A stretch of 64,000 bases of DNA from Gorsachius magnificus (GCA_034008185.1 CM067084.1:67986612-68050611), one strand, 5' to 3'. Positions 36,615 through 49,904 are shown, numbered from the stretch's first letter. Notes: generated from the letters alone by a model not told the origin. A program made the numbers and translations.

Positions 36615-36739
36615 GAAATGCACGTTGCTCCTCAATAATGTGTTTGCAGTGACAGCTGCCTTGTTGATGTCCCTCTCCTTGCTGGTGGGGTCATTTGAAA
36701 TGCTCATACTGGGACGCATTATAATGGGTGTTGATGCAG
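36615..36739 (+). CDS. SLC2A9: SLC2A9 shared exon: TM3 and start of TM4
   Basis: 125 nt between CTTTTAG and GTAAGC. It completes the Arg of the GRK motif, then encodes [20 protein letters not shown] (TM3), [20 protein letters not shown], and one base of a Gly codon completed by the next exon. The LGRIIMG segment is the conserved TM4 GR..MG element of the sugar-porter family. Length and phase fit the human gene's arrangement. Confidence 0.97.
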
Positions 36740-38090
36740 GTAAGCTTTTATCACGCTGTACGTATCCAAAACGCTGGCACCATGCGTAATCTTTCTCCTC
36801 TCCCCCAGTTAGATCTTTCTTTACATTAAAGAGGATTTCAGGGACTAGCCACGCTGATTTCACTGGGGCAAACCAGCAGAATGAAGGTTGGATGATCTGA
36901 TGTTTAGAATGAATGCTAGCCACCCTGCTTGTTCCTCCCCCTTCCCTCCTCCAGCCCTGGTAGAGTGTATCTGTCTCCACGCCATGAAAATCCTGTGGCT
37001 AGGAGGGTACAGTCTATTTATTAAAGCTGCTTGCTACTTCGTGTTTAGAAGTTCTTGCATCCCATGCTAATACCTGTAGGTTTAAGGGGAAGGTTTGGTG
37101 CATCATCATTCGCTCCTAGCAACATGGTCTTCCCGGTTTAAAAGTAAATCATGGAGGTACTGCTGCACTCAGATAGTCTTGCAGCTAGTGGTGAGGTTCT
37201 CCACAACTTCACAGACTGGTAGATGGTGAGAGGTATTTACCTAACATGGAGACAGACTTGATGAATTAGGTAATTACACTGAGAGGGTAAAACTATCTTG
37301 ACTCTAAGCAATAGAGCATGCTTTGACCTTGGCATCGCTAAGCCCCCTTCCTGGCAGGCTTTGTCTGTGGTGTTAGTAAGCACAAACTACAGTTGTTTGA
37401 AAGTGGATGTGTCCATTGCTTGCAATGTGAAGTTCATGGGTGCTGACCGCTAATTTTTGTGTCAGATTACCACCAAACAACCAAACTTCAGGAGCTTTGT
37501 AAATACTGTTGTTGTACTAACCAGGGTCATGCATGTCTTTTATCCTGGCTTTGAGCAGCGTTCTCGCCCTTATTTTATGCCTGCTATTAAGAGCCATTGC
37601 AGCTGTAAACCTGTATTGAGATGAACATCTGCTAATACCCTTTACAGTAAAAATATTTCATCTGACAGCATCTGCTCTCTCTGCCTGATGCATTGGAGTT
37701 TTTTTTCCTTACCTGCATCAGTGCTAATGTGATTTTTGCTTGCTTTGAAATGAACAAATTTAAAACATAAAATTCGTTCTCTTGGCGATTCTCATCTCTG
37801 AGTAACCTTTGGTGCTTCTCATCAAATAGCAGCATATGCACACCACTGTAGATCTGTAACAGATAATCAATCGCATGGTTATTAAATGGTGCAAGAGGAA
37901 TTAGGCACAAAGAGAAGATATATATGTTCACAGATAATATGAATTAATTATATTCTCTTCATGCTTTTATGCCAGTCTTGTCAGCAGATTAGCACTCAGA
38001 CTCCTTTCAGTAGATGTTTGGTTTGTACCTGGCATAATGAAAAGGCAATTTGGCTTAGTATATGGTTTTTTTTTTTTTCTTCCTTTGCAG
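36740..38090 (+). other. SLC2A9 intron 4
   Basis: 1.35 kb with no recognised feature apart from a long T-rich tract before TTTGCAG. The short frames on either strand have no resemblance to known proteins. Confidence 0.6.
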
Positions 38091-38236
38091 GTATTTCTCT
38101 AAGTGCCCTTCCCATGTATTTGAGTGAAATATCTCCTAAGGAAATCCGTGGTTCATTGGGTCAGGTCACAGCAATTTTCATCTGCATTGGTGTTTTCGCT
38201 GGTCAAGTTTTGGGGCTGCCAGAAATATTTGGGCAA
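38091..38236 (+). CDS. SLC2A9: SLC2A9 shared exon: TM4-TM5 with sugar-porter signature
   Basis: 146 nt between TTTGCAG and GTAAGT. The product reads [60 protein letters not shown] is the classical sugar-transport signature, and this stretch is almost the same as human GLUT9. The GQ pair in TM5 contributes to the substrate pore in this family. It ends in phase 0 (CAA), matching the acceptor at 59078. Confidence 0.98.
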
Positions 38237-39629
38237 GTAAGTATTTAAGAGATGTTTTCTGTGGGGGAACACAAGCACGCTTAAAGTGTTATATTTTTGT
38301 ATTTTGCTTGAGTTCCTTACAAAAATGGAAGCCAGAAACATTGTTTTTTTCTTTTGAAGCACTTTGAAAAGTGGTTTCTTCCATGTCTTTTAAAAGCGTG
38401 TACGTATGACTGAGTTTGGGAGATGTGGCAAGCAGTTTTAATAGCTTGAGCAGCTTGTGTTTTTGCGTATGCAGGTTTTCCCACCCCACTCCCCTTTCTT
38501 GATGTACATTTATGTTTGCTGGCTTCCAGTTTCTTTGAGTACCATGCAAGTGCTTAAGAGTTTTTGCGTTTCTCACTTACAATTTCCCAATGTGAGATAG
38601 AACTGAAAAAGGCTTGGTTAGAGTTTGTATGAGGACCCGAATAGGCAGACTCCTGCTCAATGTTAATAGTGTTGCTTGTAATGCACTCCTACTTTTAGAC
38701 TAGGAGGTGGAAGAGCAGAGTGAATGTATACCTTTATGGAAAGAGATTATCTGTTCTGATATAAGAGGTTATCTTGCTGTTGTAGGCTGAGATTAACTTG
38801 GTGGCCACTGGATGTCGTTATTACTCTAAATAAATGAAGTCGAGGTTTATTCAGGCTGGCACTTGGAAATACTTTTAATCTGGAGATGAATCTTCAAGGC
38901 GGTGTGGAGGAAACATCTGCAGCAATCCTCTCACAATGAAACCTGGGCTAAGAACCCCTTCTGACAGCCAGCAAAAGTAGGAAACAGTTGAAAATTGAGG
39001 AGAGCTTGTGCTCCTGTGTCCATCCAAATTCAACTCCTTTGTAAATACACGATGCCATCCTCCGTGACACTTTTATTTTTGTCTGACCAGCTCTCCTATT
39101 CTGCCCCTTTATCCTTGGGCTCACTTACCCTGCTCAGCTCTCCTGAAGGCAAATGGTTTGATTCAATTTACCCCTTGTTGAAGGACAGATTACTCCCCAT
39201 GCCACCAAAGCAACAGATTTTAGGAAAAAGCTTAAAATGGCTTTCACCAGCCTTCATTGTATGGCTCCTGCAGATGTCCCTTCTCTTGTTTGAAAGCTAG
39301 TCTGTTACAAATGTGCATTAAATGTCAAGAGGCTGGTTCAACTTATGTAGTAGGGGTTTTTTGGTTTGGGGTTTGGTTTTTTGCTTTGGTATGGTGGGTT
39401 TTTTGTTTGTTTTGGGGGTTTTTTTGGGTTTTTTGTTTGTTTGGGGTTTTTTTCAAACGGGCATACACTTTTTAAGGTGAGGTGTCAGGCAAATTCTTAT
39501 TCCCGTTAGGTCTTTGAGATACTTTGAATACGAAATACTTACTCCCTGGTTTCAGCTCACTCTTGCTCTTTTTATTTCTCTTCTCCCCTTCCCTCCCTCC
39601 TAATTGTTGTCACTACCAAATTATGGAGG
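38237..39629 (+). other. SLC2A9 intron 5, first part
   Basis: It contains a nearly pure G/T tract at 39353-39452 (listed separately). No other feature was seen. Confidence 0.5.
39353..39452 (+). repeat. G/T-only low-complexity tract with repeated G runs
   Basis: About 100 bp almost free of A and C on the + strand, with at least five G3-G5 runs separated by T runs (for example GGGGTTTTTTGG and GGGGGTTTTTTTGGG). It could form a G-quadruplex in the sense pre-mRNA of intron 5. It is not a simple short-unit microsatellite. Confidence 0.8.
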
Positions 39630-40204
39630 TGTTGTGGTTTAACCCGGCTGGCAACTAAGCACCACGCAGCTGCTCGCTCACTCCCCCCCCTCCCTCAGTG
39701 GGATGGGGGAGAGAATTGGAAAGAAAATAAAAGGTTAGAGCCGAGGGCTGAGATAAAGACAGTTTAATAAGAGAAAATAATAATAATAGTAATAATGAGA
39801 ATGATAACAGAATATACAGAATATACAAAATGAATGATGCACAATGCAATTGCTCACCACCCGCCGACCGATGCCCAGCCCGTCCCGAGCCACGATCACA
39901 CAGCCCGAGCTGCGACCACTCTGCCCGTGACCGACCGACCGACTAACCCCCCCCCGGGCATGACGTTCTATGGTATGGAATAGCTCTTTGGACAGTTTGG
40001 GTCCTAGCTGTGCTGTACTCCCAGCTTGTTATGCATCTGGCCGAGCAGGAGAAGCTCAAAAAGTCCTTGAGCAGTCTGAGCACTACTTGGCAACAACTAA
40101 AAACATCAGCGTGTTATCAACATTCTTCTAGTACTAAATCCAAAGCACAGCACTATGCTAGCTTCTGTAAAGAAATTAACTCTATCCCAGCCGAAACCAG
40201 GACA
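39630..40204 (+). mobile_element. Solo LTR of an avian ERVL-like retrovirus with intact target duplication
   Basis: 575 bp opening TGTTGTGGTTTAACCCGG and closing GCCGAAACCAGGACA. The 5 bp before it (39625-39629) and after it (40205-40209) are both GGAGG, a perfect target-site duplication of the length typical of ERVL-class integration. It contains an AAT-rich microsatellite (about 39776-39800) and a GACC repeat. No coding region remains; it arose by recombination between two LTRs of one provirus. It is better preserved than the relatives at 2377 and 33603, hence younger. The strand is assigned by TG...CA and agreement with those copies. Confidence 0.9.
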
Positions 40205-43200
40205 GGAGGTTGTGTTTTTGCTCCTACAACCTGCTTTAGTGTGCAGATAATTCATATTACACCATTAAAGATAGCCATTAGTTTATGTCAGAAGCAATAT
40301 GCTTTAGCTGTAGAATTAGTTCTTTTCAAGATGGCTAACATCAGCATGTAAAGGGGGCAAAGTTTTGGCTAGTGTGAATTAGCATATTTCCAGCAAAATT
40401 ATTGGAGCCAGCTTGAATTTTCTGGTTGGATATGTAGGTGTATTTTCCTTTTAATATATTAATGAAATTTAGCACTGAAGGGAAACCTCAGGCTGTTTGA
40501 AATATGGTTCCCTAGTGCAGTCTTATCCTTTGAAGGCTTTATCAAAATTTTTGTTGCTTTCAGTCAAGCCAGGACTTTCTTCCCTGCCTTCATGTGGTTC
40601 CCATTGAAGTCAGTGGGAGGTTTGCACCAGGAACAGCAGTTGTTGCCAGAGGACGTTGCTGCAGAGGGTACGTGTGATGAGCTTGCTTCTGCTGAAGCTG
40701 GGAGGCAGCAAACATGGTGTCCTCCTTCTGAGGCAACACTTTTCCCTCTCCCCTTCCTGGCCAACACCTTCCTCAAATTTCTGTCACTTTGATTGAGTTC
40801 AAAAGTAGGTTCAGGACATTTGCAGCCTATTTTCTAGTTGTCCGCATCTCATGGATTACATCATGACTTCTGGTCACTAAGAGCTTCTTATCAAATCGTT
40901 CCCGTATTATTTAATTTTTTTCCTCCCTTTTCTTCTGTTCAATAAATCTTTCCTGCATTTGAAGTGAGGCCAGTTTCCAGATCCACAGCCACTGTAGTTC
41001 GGAGACAGCTATGCGTTCATAGTGTCTTTTAAATTATTTCAGCTGTAACTGTAAAGCAAACTCTTGCTTTCCGCAGTAGCCTGAGGTCATTGTGTTATAC
41101 TTAGGCCAAGGCTGTAATACATCATTCTATGAATATTACAAAGGTGGAATTATTCCACAAATTGTTTAAAGAAAATAGACAGGAGAGCTGCGATCAGTAG
41201 CAGCTTGTCACCGGCAATCACTGTTCTGCGCAACTGTTTGCACCAGCGTGTGGAAAACCATCTTTAAGTCTGTCTAACAATGTCCAGCTTTTTAATGATC
41301 ATGGCTTAAAACCTCACAGGAGTGTGTTTTGCTGCGCTGTGGTTGGTTGCTTGTTTCTTTCAGAATCAGTTGTAAATAATACTAATTACAAATGGTCTTC
41401 TGCCATGGTTTCATAACAATTTTCTCCCAAAGTTTTTCATGTATCCATTACTTGCGACTTGAGCAAGTATATAAGAGGTTGTTGACCATAGTATCTAAGC
41501 AGTGATGGTTTTGAAGAAAGGAGGGACAAAGATGTAATTGGGCATTTTGCTGGAAGAGACTGTTTGGAACAGGGATGGACATGAGGAGGGCTGCAAGCAT
41601 GGCCAAGGTCCTGTCTTGTGAGAGGAGGTGACCGCAACGTTGCTTGTGTGGCCAAGTGAATAGAGGGAAGGGAGAGGAACTGACTGCACCATGTTAACAC
41701 AAGAAAGAATTACAGAGGGAATAAGAGCGGCTTAATCTCAAGGACAGTATTGCTACAAGAATAACTTTCTATAATTGTTCTGTGAGTAATTCCATGCTGA
41801 AATTCAGCAGAGTGATGTTTGGAAGAGACCCACAGCTGAAGTACCTTGAGCAGAAAATATAACTTTTAAATTGGAGCTTGATGCATTTATTTGGATTATA
41901 TGAGCTCGTTGCCTTCAGGGGTTCTATGGAAGTCTTTCCACAGAAAAGGAAAGCTTTTATGTAGGCTGTGGGACATAGCCTTACAAGCTTTTATTAACAA
42001 CCTAATTGATAACTTCTTCCGCTATTGAATGCAATGGTGTTCCTTTAAATGTGGAAGTATGATAAAAATAGCTCCGAAGCATTTAAAACTTGAAGCAATT
42101 CAGAAAGTCCTTATTGCTTTTTGTGTCAAGTAGGTTAAGCAGCCCCAAAGTGATTTTTTAGCAATCTTATTTATGAAGACCAGCCCAGGTGAAGCAGGAG
42201 GCATGTGGGCAGCCCCAGGTTCGGTGCAGGAGGTGGGGGGGAAGTGGTCAGCTTTGGCTGTGTTACTGTCTGAAGGCTGGCTGGATATTTCCTATTCCTT
42301 CAGCCTTCCCAGGCTTTCTACTGTAAGGGGGCTGATGGTTGAGGATCTTCTAATTTCCTTCCGATACCTTTTCATGTCAGTTCTGTCAGTTTATTTTCGT
42401 TATTCTTTTGTTGAACTGTTATTATCCCTTAATATCTCTTTCTCTCCCCTGCCGTGCCACTGATCAGTGTTTCCTTTCTCTTGCCCCCGTCACTTGTGAT
42501 CTTTGCATCTCAGGTTAGACTTCATCTCCTCTAGTAAAACAAGTTCTTTAATCTCCTTCTCATCCTAGGTGCCTTTCTCTGTACCAATTCTGGTTTTAAA
42601 TTTGACCCCAAGAGAACAAGGTTATACAGATAACCCAGACGAAACGGTACTTTTAAAAATAAAATTATATTAAATACTCCCTTACTTCCTGGTTCTCCTG
42701 GAAATATTTTGGCTGAAATATTCTAGAAGTGCGTTTACTTTTTTTTTTTTCTGTCATACCATATTGACATGAACTTGCCTAGCACTACTATATCCCATTT
42801 TTAAATTATAGTGTAAAGGAGCAGATGCAAAAAAAAAAAAAAATCTAATAATGATTTTAATATTTAAATACATGCATTCCTTTGGATTCTGAATATATAG
42901 GCTTCTATTCTATTTGTCTCCAGATGTACTAATTTTAGAGGATTAAGTCTCAAGGTGTTCCTTTAGACAGCAATGCTTACCAAGGGTGATTATTCTGAAG
43001 GAGAAAAGCTGCAGTCATGACACTGGTCCTCTGTTGCTGTGGTTTGATATTCTTATTTTCATTCCCCTGTCTTAATTCCCTACCATCCAACAAATCCCAG
43101 CAATGCTTTTTTTTTTCAAGGTTCTGATTCTTGTAGGTCATAACCTGTGGGAAACCTCATCTACTATGTCTCCACTGAGGTTTGGGAAATTACACAATGG

Positions 43201-46114
43201 TAAAGCTGTCTGGTGATCAGACTGCAGAGCACAGCCACTTTCCGCGCTGGTGACCTGCTTCCCTCCACCACCCTGACTGCCGAGAGGAGTGTGCTCGCTT
43301 TCCTGTGCTAGCATCTCAGTGTAGTCTTCTGTAAGCCAGAGCCCTGAACTCCTCAGGAAGCCATGGCGACTGTAGACAACAACTTGATGCTGGCCCACGT
43401 GTTATCTGCTGTAATGTGGGCACTGAATTATTGCTACTGGCTACAAGATTATTTAATTTGGGGCAGTTTTGGTTGCATAGCACGTGCAGCTTTCCATATA
43501 TCTGACTGAAGGAAAAAACAGGTATCAAGATAAGGAGGAAGTGTTTCAGACCCCTGTCACTTCTTCAGACACTGCCCTTCAGGTGTTTCCATTCTCTCTG
43601 TTTCGGTGATTCTGCAATTTAATCACCCAGCCCATTTTTCTGACAGATTGCTCCCTGCAAAGCAAAGGCCAGTGCGTTGTCAACTTCAGTTTTGAAAGTT
43701 CAAGTTCACACTTACTGTCTTGGTGGAATTTTGTCTGGCCTGATTCTGGCATATTCTGTGTGTCCTCAGGTATCTCCCTGTAACTAACTCATCTAGTTTC
43801 TCATGCGTGTAATGCCCCGCTCCAAAGGTTTTCCTTAGGATGGTACCATCTTTCAAATGTTGTAGACCACCTTGCTCTTCTGTTGCTTCAGCTTGTTTAA
43901 TGAAGGTGGGCTTTAATATTTCCTTAAATGATAGAGGATTTAGTTTATGAATACATTTTCTGTAATTACTATATTCATAATTTTTTTTATACATTGAGCC
44001 TTAGTGTATCTCTCATCTGTGTACCGATATGAGAAAGGGGGGTAAAAGTGTTTCGCAGTGTGGGTATGTATTCAGGACAGATAAAACTGGATTTGTTGCT
44101 TCTTGCCATCTTTTCCTCAAACTTCTGCCTTGAGACCATGTAAAGGCTTTGCTAGGCTGTAGTTGTTTCCCCTGGAGTTGCCCCCAGTGGCTGGCTGACT
44201 CTGACCAGAACAGCTGTTTGCCATAGATAGGCCAATGAAAAAATAGATTTTGTTTACTTCAGGAACCCTATTTTATACACTTCAAGTGTTTCTAGGTCAT
44301 GTACCACAAGCTTGTCTAACTATATTGCACTGTTTCATAGAGGGTAGTATGTCATCCGAAAAACCTTGTTTTGCTTGCGTCCTGAGACTTATTCGGGCAA
44401 CACTTTCTGAATAATCCCCGTTGCTACTGTAGGTGTTTCCACAAAAAAAAAAATGTAGAGCAAACAAAAACTGTAAAATTCCTGATATGTCGATCTCGAA
44501 TGTTGCAGGTAGTGTTGTTATCCTGCTTTAAAAAGACTGTAATTGAGCAGTATGTGAGGTCCAGGAGGGAGCAGCAATGATCAGAGATGGGAATTGGCTC
44601 CTTGAGGAGGAAAGGCTGGGTTAAGGCTCAACAGCTCTTATGGGTAACCCCATGCTGGGTAAACCTTAAAGCGGTGGAAAACAAAGTATGCCAGAGAAGA
44701 CTCAGAATGTCTCTTTAAATGACACACTGTCTTTGTCCAGCTTTTCCTTGATCTTTTTTTAAAGACATTTGGAATTTGCCATGTTGCAAAACTGCTGTGC
44801 AAGTGCAGTTACGAACTTTACTAACTGGATGCTGGCTTTTCATGAAACAACATGAATTGCAGTTTTATATTCCACGTTTTGAGGATTTGCGCAGCTATAA
44901 TGCATATCTGGCTAGACGTTACCTGGTTTTAAAAAAGGAGTTAGCTGGAAATAAGTCTGTGACACATGGTGATACTGGACAAACTGTCCTTTCCCCCCCC
45001 CCCCCCCCAGCTGATTATTTTAGCAAAGAAATACTGTTGTGGATATAAACATCAATTTCTACAGCAAAATGAGCTAAATTTGGGAAAGGACTAATGAACT
45101 TCATAGGCATTGTACTATATGTCTAGTAAGGAAAGATATCTGTATTGAGTCCCTTTCAAGTTAGTTCTTCTTTATGCAAGTGGACCATGACAAGGGTTTA
45201 GATGCCGTTCAAATTCTAATTTTCTTTACAAGACCTCTTAAAAATTTGTATTTGAAGTAATAGATATTTGTGTATTTAGGAAAGTTTGTATAGGAATTTT
45301 TCATTTTGCTTTACCAAGGTCTTCTTTTAAAAGTACTCCTTCACTTGCACGAAAATAGGTGGTGATGGAATAGGTGGTTGTACAGCCTGTGCAGTTGAAG
45401 GCTGTTCTGAAAACTAAGCTTTGATTTTACTTGTCAACGTTTCATTTTTAGCGTGGTTTTTCTTCTTTTTTTTTTTTTATTAAACTGATCCTTCTTCCTA
45501 AGACTCTTGATTCATATTCAAGGATTCCTTAAAAACTGACAATAAATTATAGACAAGAAAAGAAAGCAATTCAGAATTGCTCTGGGGACCAGCAGCCTGC
45601 AGGTGGATACCAATGACAAAATGGTCTGTTGGAGATGCTCTTGAAATGAATGACAGTAGCATGATGACACAAAGTATGAATCAACCAGTTTCCTTGTATT
45701 TTTCTGAGGTCTTTTGTTCTATGTGTTTATCTTCCCCTTGAGCCATGATAGTGACTATAGTTAAAGATACTTATCTTTAAAGGTATGAGTGAGAATTTAT
45801 TTCAGAATATAGAACCAAGAGCTCTTGTGGCAATATGAGACAGAGGAGAACTTACACAGGTGAATTCCTGCCACTGTGTGAAGCATCTTGGAAATGAAAG
45901 CAGCTTATGCCTCATGGATGCATGCTGTTTACAGAATACGAAAAGGTGTTTGTAGCTTCTGTTAGAGTAGGACAAAAGCATCCACTAGTTTGGCATTTTC
46001 CAGAATTGCTCTAATTCCCAAAGTGTCCTACTTGTGATGATTTCAAACATCTGGTTGTGTAGAACTGTGTAACATCTTCATTCTGTCTAGTTAATCCTAG
46101 AAATATAACCAAGT
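40205..46114 (+). other. SLC2A9 intron 5, between the solo LTR and a CR1
   Basis: About 5.9 kb without a recognised exon. A 16-C run lies at 44993-45008 and an A14 run at about 42829-42842. Open frames on the minus strand at 43138-43994 and on the plus strand at 44776-45048 have no family resemblance. Confidence 0.5.
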
Positions 46115-47098
46115 GAAAGAAAGTCTAGTTGGAGGCAGTAACTGGCAGTGTATGCCAGAGGTCAATACTGGGTCCAGTCCTGCTCGGTATCTTCCTTAAT
46201 GACCTGGATGATGGTGTAGAGTGCACCCTCAGCAAGTTTTCAGACACCAAACTAGTTGTAGCTGATATGCCAGAGAGTCATGCTGCCATCCAGAGGGACC
46301 TCGACAGGCTGGAGAAATGAGTAGACAGGAACTTCATGAAGTTCAACAAGGAGAATTGCAAAGTCCTGCCCCTGGGGAGGAAAAACCCCATGTACCAGCT
46401 TATGCTGGGGGCCACCCAGCTGGGAAGGAGCTTGACTGAAAAGGACCTGGGGTCTTGGTGGACACCAAGTTGAACATGAGCCAGCAATGTGCCCTTGTGG
46501 CAAAGAAAAGGATCCTGGGCTGCATTAGGAGGAGTATTGCCAGCAGGGAGGTGATCCTTCCTCTCTACTAAGCACTGTTGATGCCCCATGTGGAGTGCTG
46601 TGTCCAGTTCTGGGCTCCCCAGTACAAAGGAGACATGGACAGACTGGATAGAGTCCAGAGAGGGACTAGTAAGATGGTGAAGGCACTTGGAACACTGAGG
46701 AAAGGCTGAGAGAGCTGGGTCTGTTCAGCCTGGAGAAAGCTCAGCTCAGGGGGATCTTACCAATATATATAAATACCTGGAGAATGGGTGCAAAGAAGAT
46801 GGAGCCAGGCTTTTTTCAGTGGTGCCCAGTGATGGGACCAGAGGCAACGGGCACAAACTGAAACGCAGGAGGTTTTCTCTGAACATCAGGAAACCCTTTC
46901 TTACTGTGAGGGTGAGCAAGCACTGGCAGAATTTGTCCAGAGAGGTGGTGAAGTCTCCATCCTTGGAGATACTCAAAAGCCATTTGGTCATGGCCCTGGG
47001 CAGTTGGCTCTAGGTGATGCTGCTTGAGCAGGGGGGTTAGACCAGATAACCTCCAGAGGTCCTTTCCAACCTCACCCATTCTGTGATTCTGTGAAGTA
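46115..47098 (+). mobile_element. CR1 LINE, decayed 3' third
   Basis: Starts within the reverse transcriptase (a match to [20 protein letters not shown]) and runs to the tail CCAACCTCACCCATTCTGTG and ATTCTGTGAA. Multiple frame changes and stops mark it as old. At the active-site box it reads KFSDTKL where intact copies read KFADDTKL, so one of the two catalytic aspartates is missing. It is sense to SLC2A9 and belongs to the same tail subfamily as 29318-29475. Confidence 0.93.
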
Positions 47099-47380
47099 CT
47101 AAATGTACACAGAATTATATATAGTAATTTAAAATGCAAAGATTTCAGTGGATTCCTGTTGAACTTTTGAAGAGTGGTTTCCTAAGGCTCTTAAACCTGA
47201 GCTCAAAGACTTTAACTAAGCCGTGTGCCCAAATACGTGTGCAGAGCTGTTAATTTCAGTGGGACAGTTTATTTCCTTAGAAACAGGCTGCTTGCTAGTT
47301 CTTGGTAAGATATTAAGAGCAAAAATTAGTGTAGGACACGGGAAAAATAAACTAGGAATTTGGCTCATCAGTTCTGGTCC

Positions 47381-47412
<32 letters not shown>

Positions 47413-49904
47413 GATCAGGAGTTGTCTAAGTTCGAAGCAAGAGTTTGAGGAGGTGGTTTCAAGTACTCCTGTAAACGCTCTGCATTGAGACAGACTTGCA
47501 AAAGGTGACTCCAAGTTACCCTGGTCCCAGACATTCCTCTGGACTGCTGAGCTTGTACAGTGTTCCTTAAAAGCACAGGAGCAAAGCTTCTTTATATTCT
47601 TCTAGTAGAACGCAAAACTGACTTAAAGGCCAAAACACTTAAAGAGTGTTTTGAAACTTCTGCTAAGGATACAGGAGATACATTGGTGCTTGTAAATGGC
47701 TGCTCAAATCCATAATGGCATGGCATCTGCTTAGAATAGCTCAGAAAAACACAAAGAAAGGAACTTCAAAATACAATCTTTTTAAAAAACCCGCTACCAC
47801 CAACAAAAAAAACCAAAAAGAAAAAACACAGAAACCCAAAGCAAGAAAACCTTTCTGCTTTTATTCAGGTAATCACCCATTTCAGCAGGTGTTTGTATGC
47901 CCTTCTGAGCCTGGAGTGATTATGTGTGTCTGGATGGAAATCTGCCTGCACTTCCTCCAAACTGGTACCAGACATGCCAATTAAGAATTGTTTTAGGTAG
48001 CGATTTTGAAGATGGCGAACCTTTTTAAGTATGCCTGCTGTTCCTTTTTTGTCTAGCGATGGGGAAATTTCCTTCGTCTCTTCACAGCAACACGTAAGGC
48101 ACAGACTTTCTTCTTGCTGAAGCAATTTCCGTGTCCTTTATCGAGGCACACTTGCACTTAATTACAAGCTGTGAATTGCTGATCAGGGGCTTGGAGGTCA
48201 CCTCACCCAGTAGTTGATGCAGCCAAGGGAAGCCGCTATGCAGGCACCCGGTGGTGCTGACAAGGGTACCGAAATGCTGCCAGGACCCTCTGGGTTGTTG
48301 CATATTCATAGTTCAGTAGCACCCATGGGAAGAGGAGGTCTGCTCTGTTACACCACCCCTGTTGGTGGGATATGGTGGGTGTTGATATATTTGTAATGGA
48401 GACGTTAAATGAGGTATTTTGTTTATACCTACTGTGGACCAGCTGAGATTATGTATTTTCTGGAGATTATAAATCAACGTTTTATTGGTTCCCTCAGACA
48501 GACACAAAGGTATTTATTCATCCCTTTTCTGTACAGAACTCATTAAGTAATGCATGGGAAAACAGCTGTTAGTCTTCGTATTTGCAAATGAGTTTCAGTC
48601 CATTAAAGTTGTGCTGTGAGACTTCAATTCCTGAAGTTTTAGGAACAACACATGGCTCATTTGCCGTATGTAATATTGAAACGTTGCAGTTTTGCATTTG
48701 TGAAGGGGAGCATCCTGCAGGAGAGGATTTGTCTGAATGTAGAAGTAGAAGTGTGGTTACACAGAACTATGGAGATAGATTTATTTATTTTTGGCTTACT
48801 GCTGAACAGCAGACTTCATGGCAGAGCACCTACTGTTTGGGTGGCAGTTTATCATCAGTGAGGGCTACTGCCTCATACATAGACAGTTGAAGCAGTGCCC
48901 GCCTTGAGAAGATAAGGTTTCTGTGTAGTTGTACTCTGTTTAATTAGGTCAGTTGGAAAAGCAGCAGAAAAACTTTCATGGAAAAAAGTCGTTCAACAGG
49001 TCTGAAGTAAAGACTTCAAAACACCCTGGAAGTTGAGAGCAGTTGCTTATAATGTGTCGTACTGCTTTCTCCTTGATCCACTCAAACACAGCTAACACAT
49101 GTAACTAAACCTAGAGCATTTGTTTATATTGTTTATATATATATTTTTATATATATGAATGTTTGGCTTTTTGCTTCTTTGTCAGACTTAAAAAGGTTAT
49201 TGTAGTTGACCTAATAACACACAGTATCTGTCTACAAAACTCATCTTACCCTGTGTTAGTTCGACTCTGCTTCAGAAGTTTGTGAACAAGTAAACCTTTT
49301 AGATTAAGATTTGTCTCCTTAGTGCTTGAGTATCTGATGATACCTACAAATCTGTTATTAAGCAATAAATCTAAAATGATTTGACCTGTGACTTCCTTCC
49401 CAGTGTGCTTCACATGTTGAGGAGATAACCATCATTTAAACCTTTTTGAAGGTTCTGGATGATTAACATTTCAGTTTTAATTTCCATTGTCCTTTGTAAA
49501 ATCACCCATTACTGCAAATTCATTTCCCAATATGTAAATTTGTCCTTTACAAATTGGATATTGATGCTGTGGTAAATTGGTCAAGCATCATAAGGTAGCA
49601 TGCAGTCATTGTGTTGAGTAGTAGGGTGTATTTGCTAGACTTGTGTTCTTAGTTTGGTTTTGAAACCATTGGCAAAAAGGAAAATCTGGAGGTATATTTG
49701 TGATTAGTATTTTGAAGGATTTTTTTAACTTAAAGTAAATGTCAACTTAAAATGAGATTTTTTTAAATCTAAACCAGATGTCACCAGTAAAAAAAGCGTC
49801 AAGATTAAATATTCAGCTGTTTCAGTTGTTTTAAAAACAACAAATGTGCTTTGGGGTTTTTTTTATGGGTTTTTTTTTCCTTAACTTTGATATACCTTAG
49901 TCTA
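47099..49904 (+). other. SLC2A9 intron 5, after the decayed CR1
   Basis: It contains a 29-T run at 47384-47412 and an A/C-rich tract at about 47780-47850. No exon was recognised. Confidence 0.5.
47384..47412. repeat. 29-bp poly(T) run
   Basis: An uninterrupted T29. It could be the remnant A-tail of a minus-strand retrocopy, but the sequence that follows was not recognised, so it is listed as a simple repeat. Confidence 0.9.

Noticed and set aside
2377..40204. The three LTRs as parts of one or more proviruses
   Set aside because: They are tens of kilobases apart, of different ages and have no gag, pol or env sequence between them; one has its own target duplication, so each is a solo LTR.
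47384..47412. T29 as the tail of a minus-strand processed pseudogene
   Set aside because: The sequence following the run gave no recognisable transcript and no target duplication was seen.
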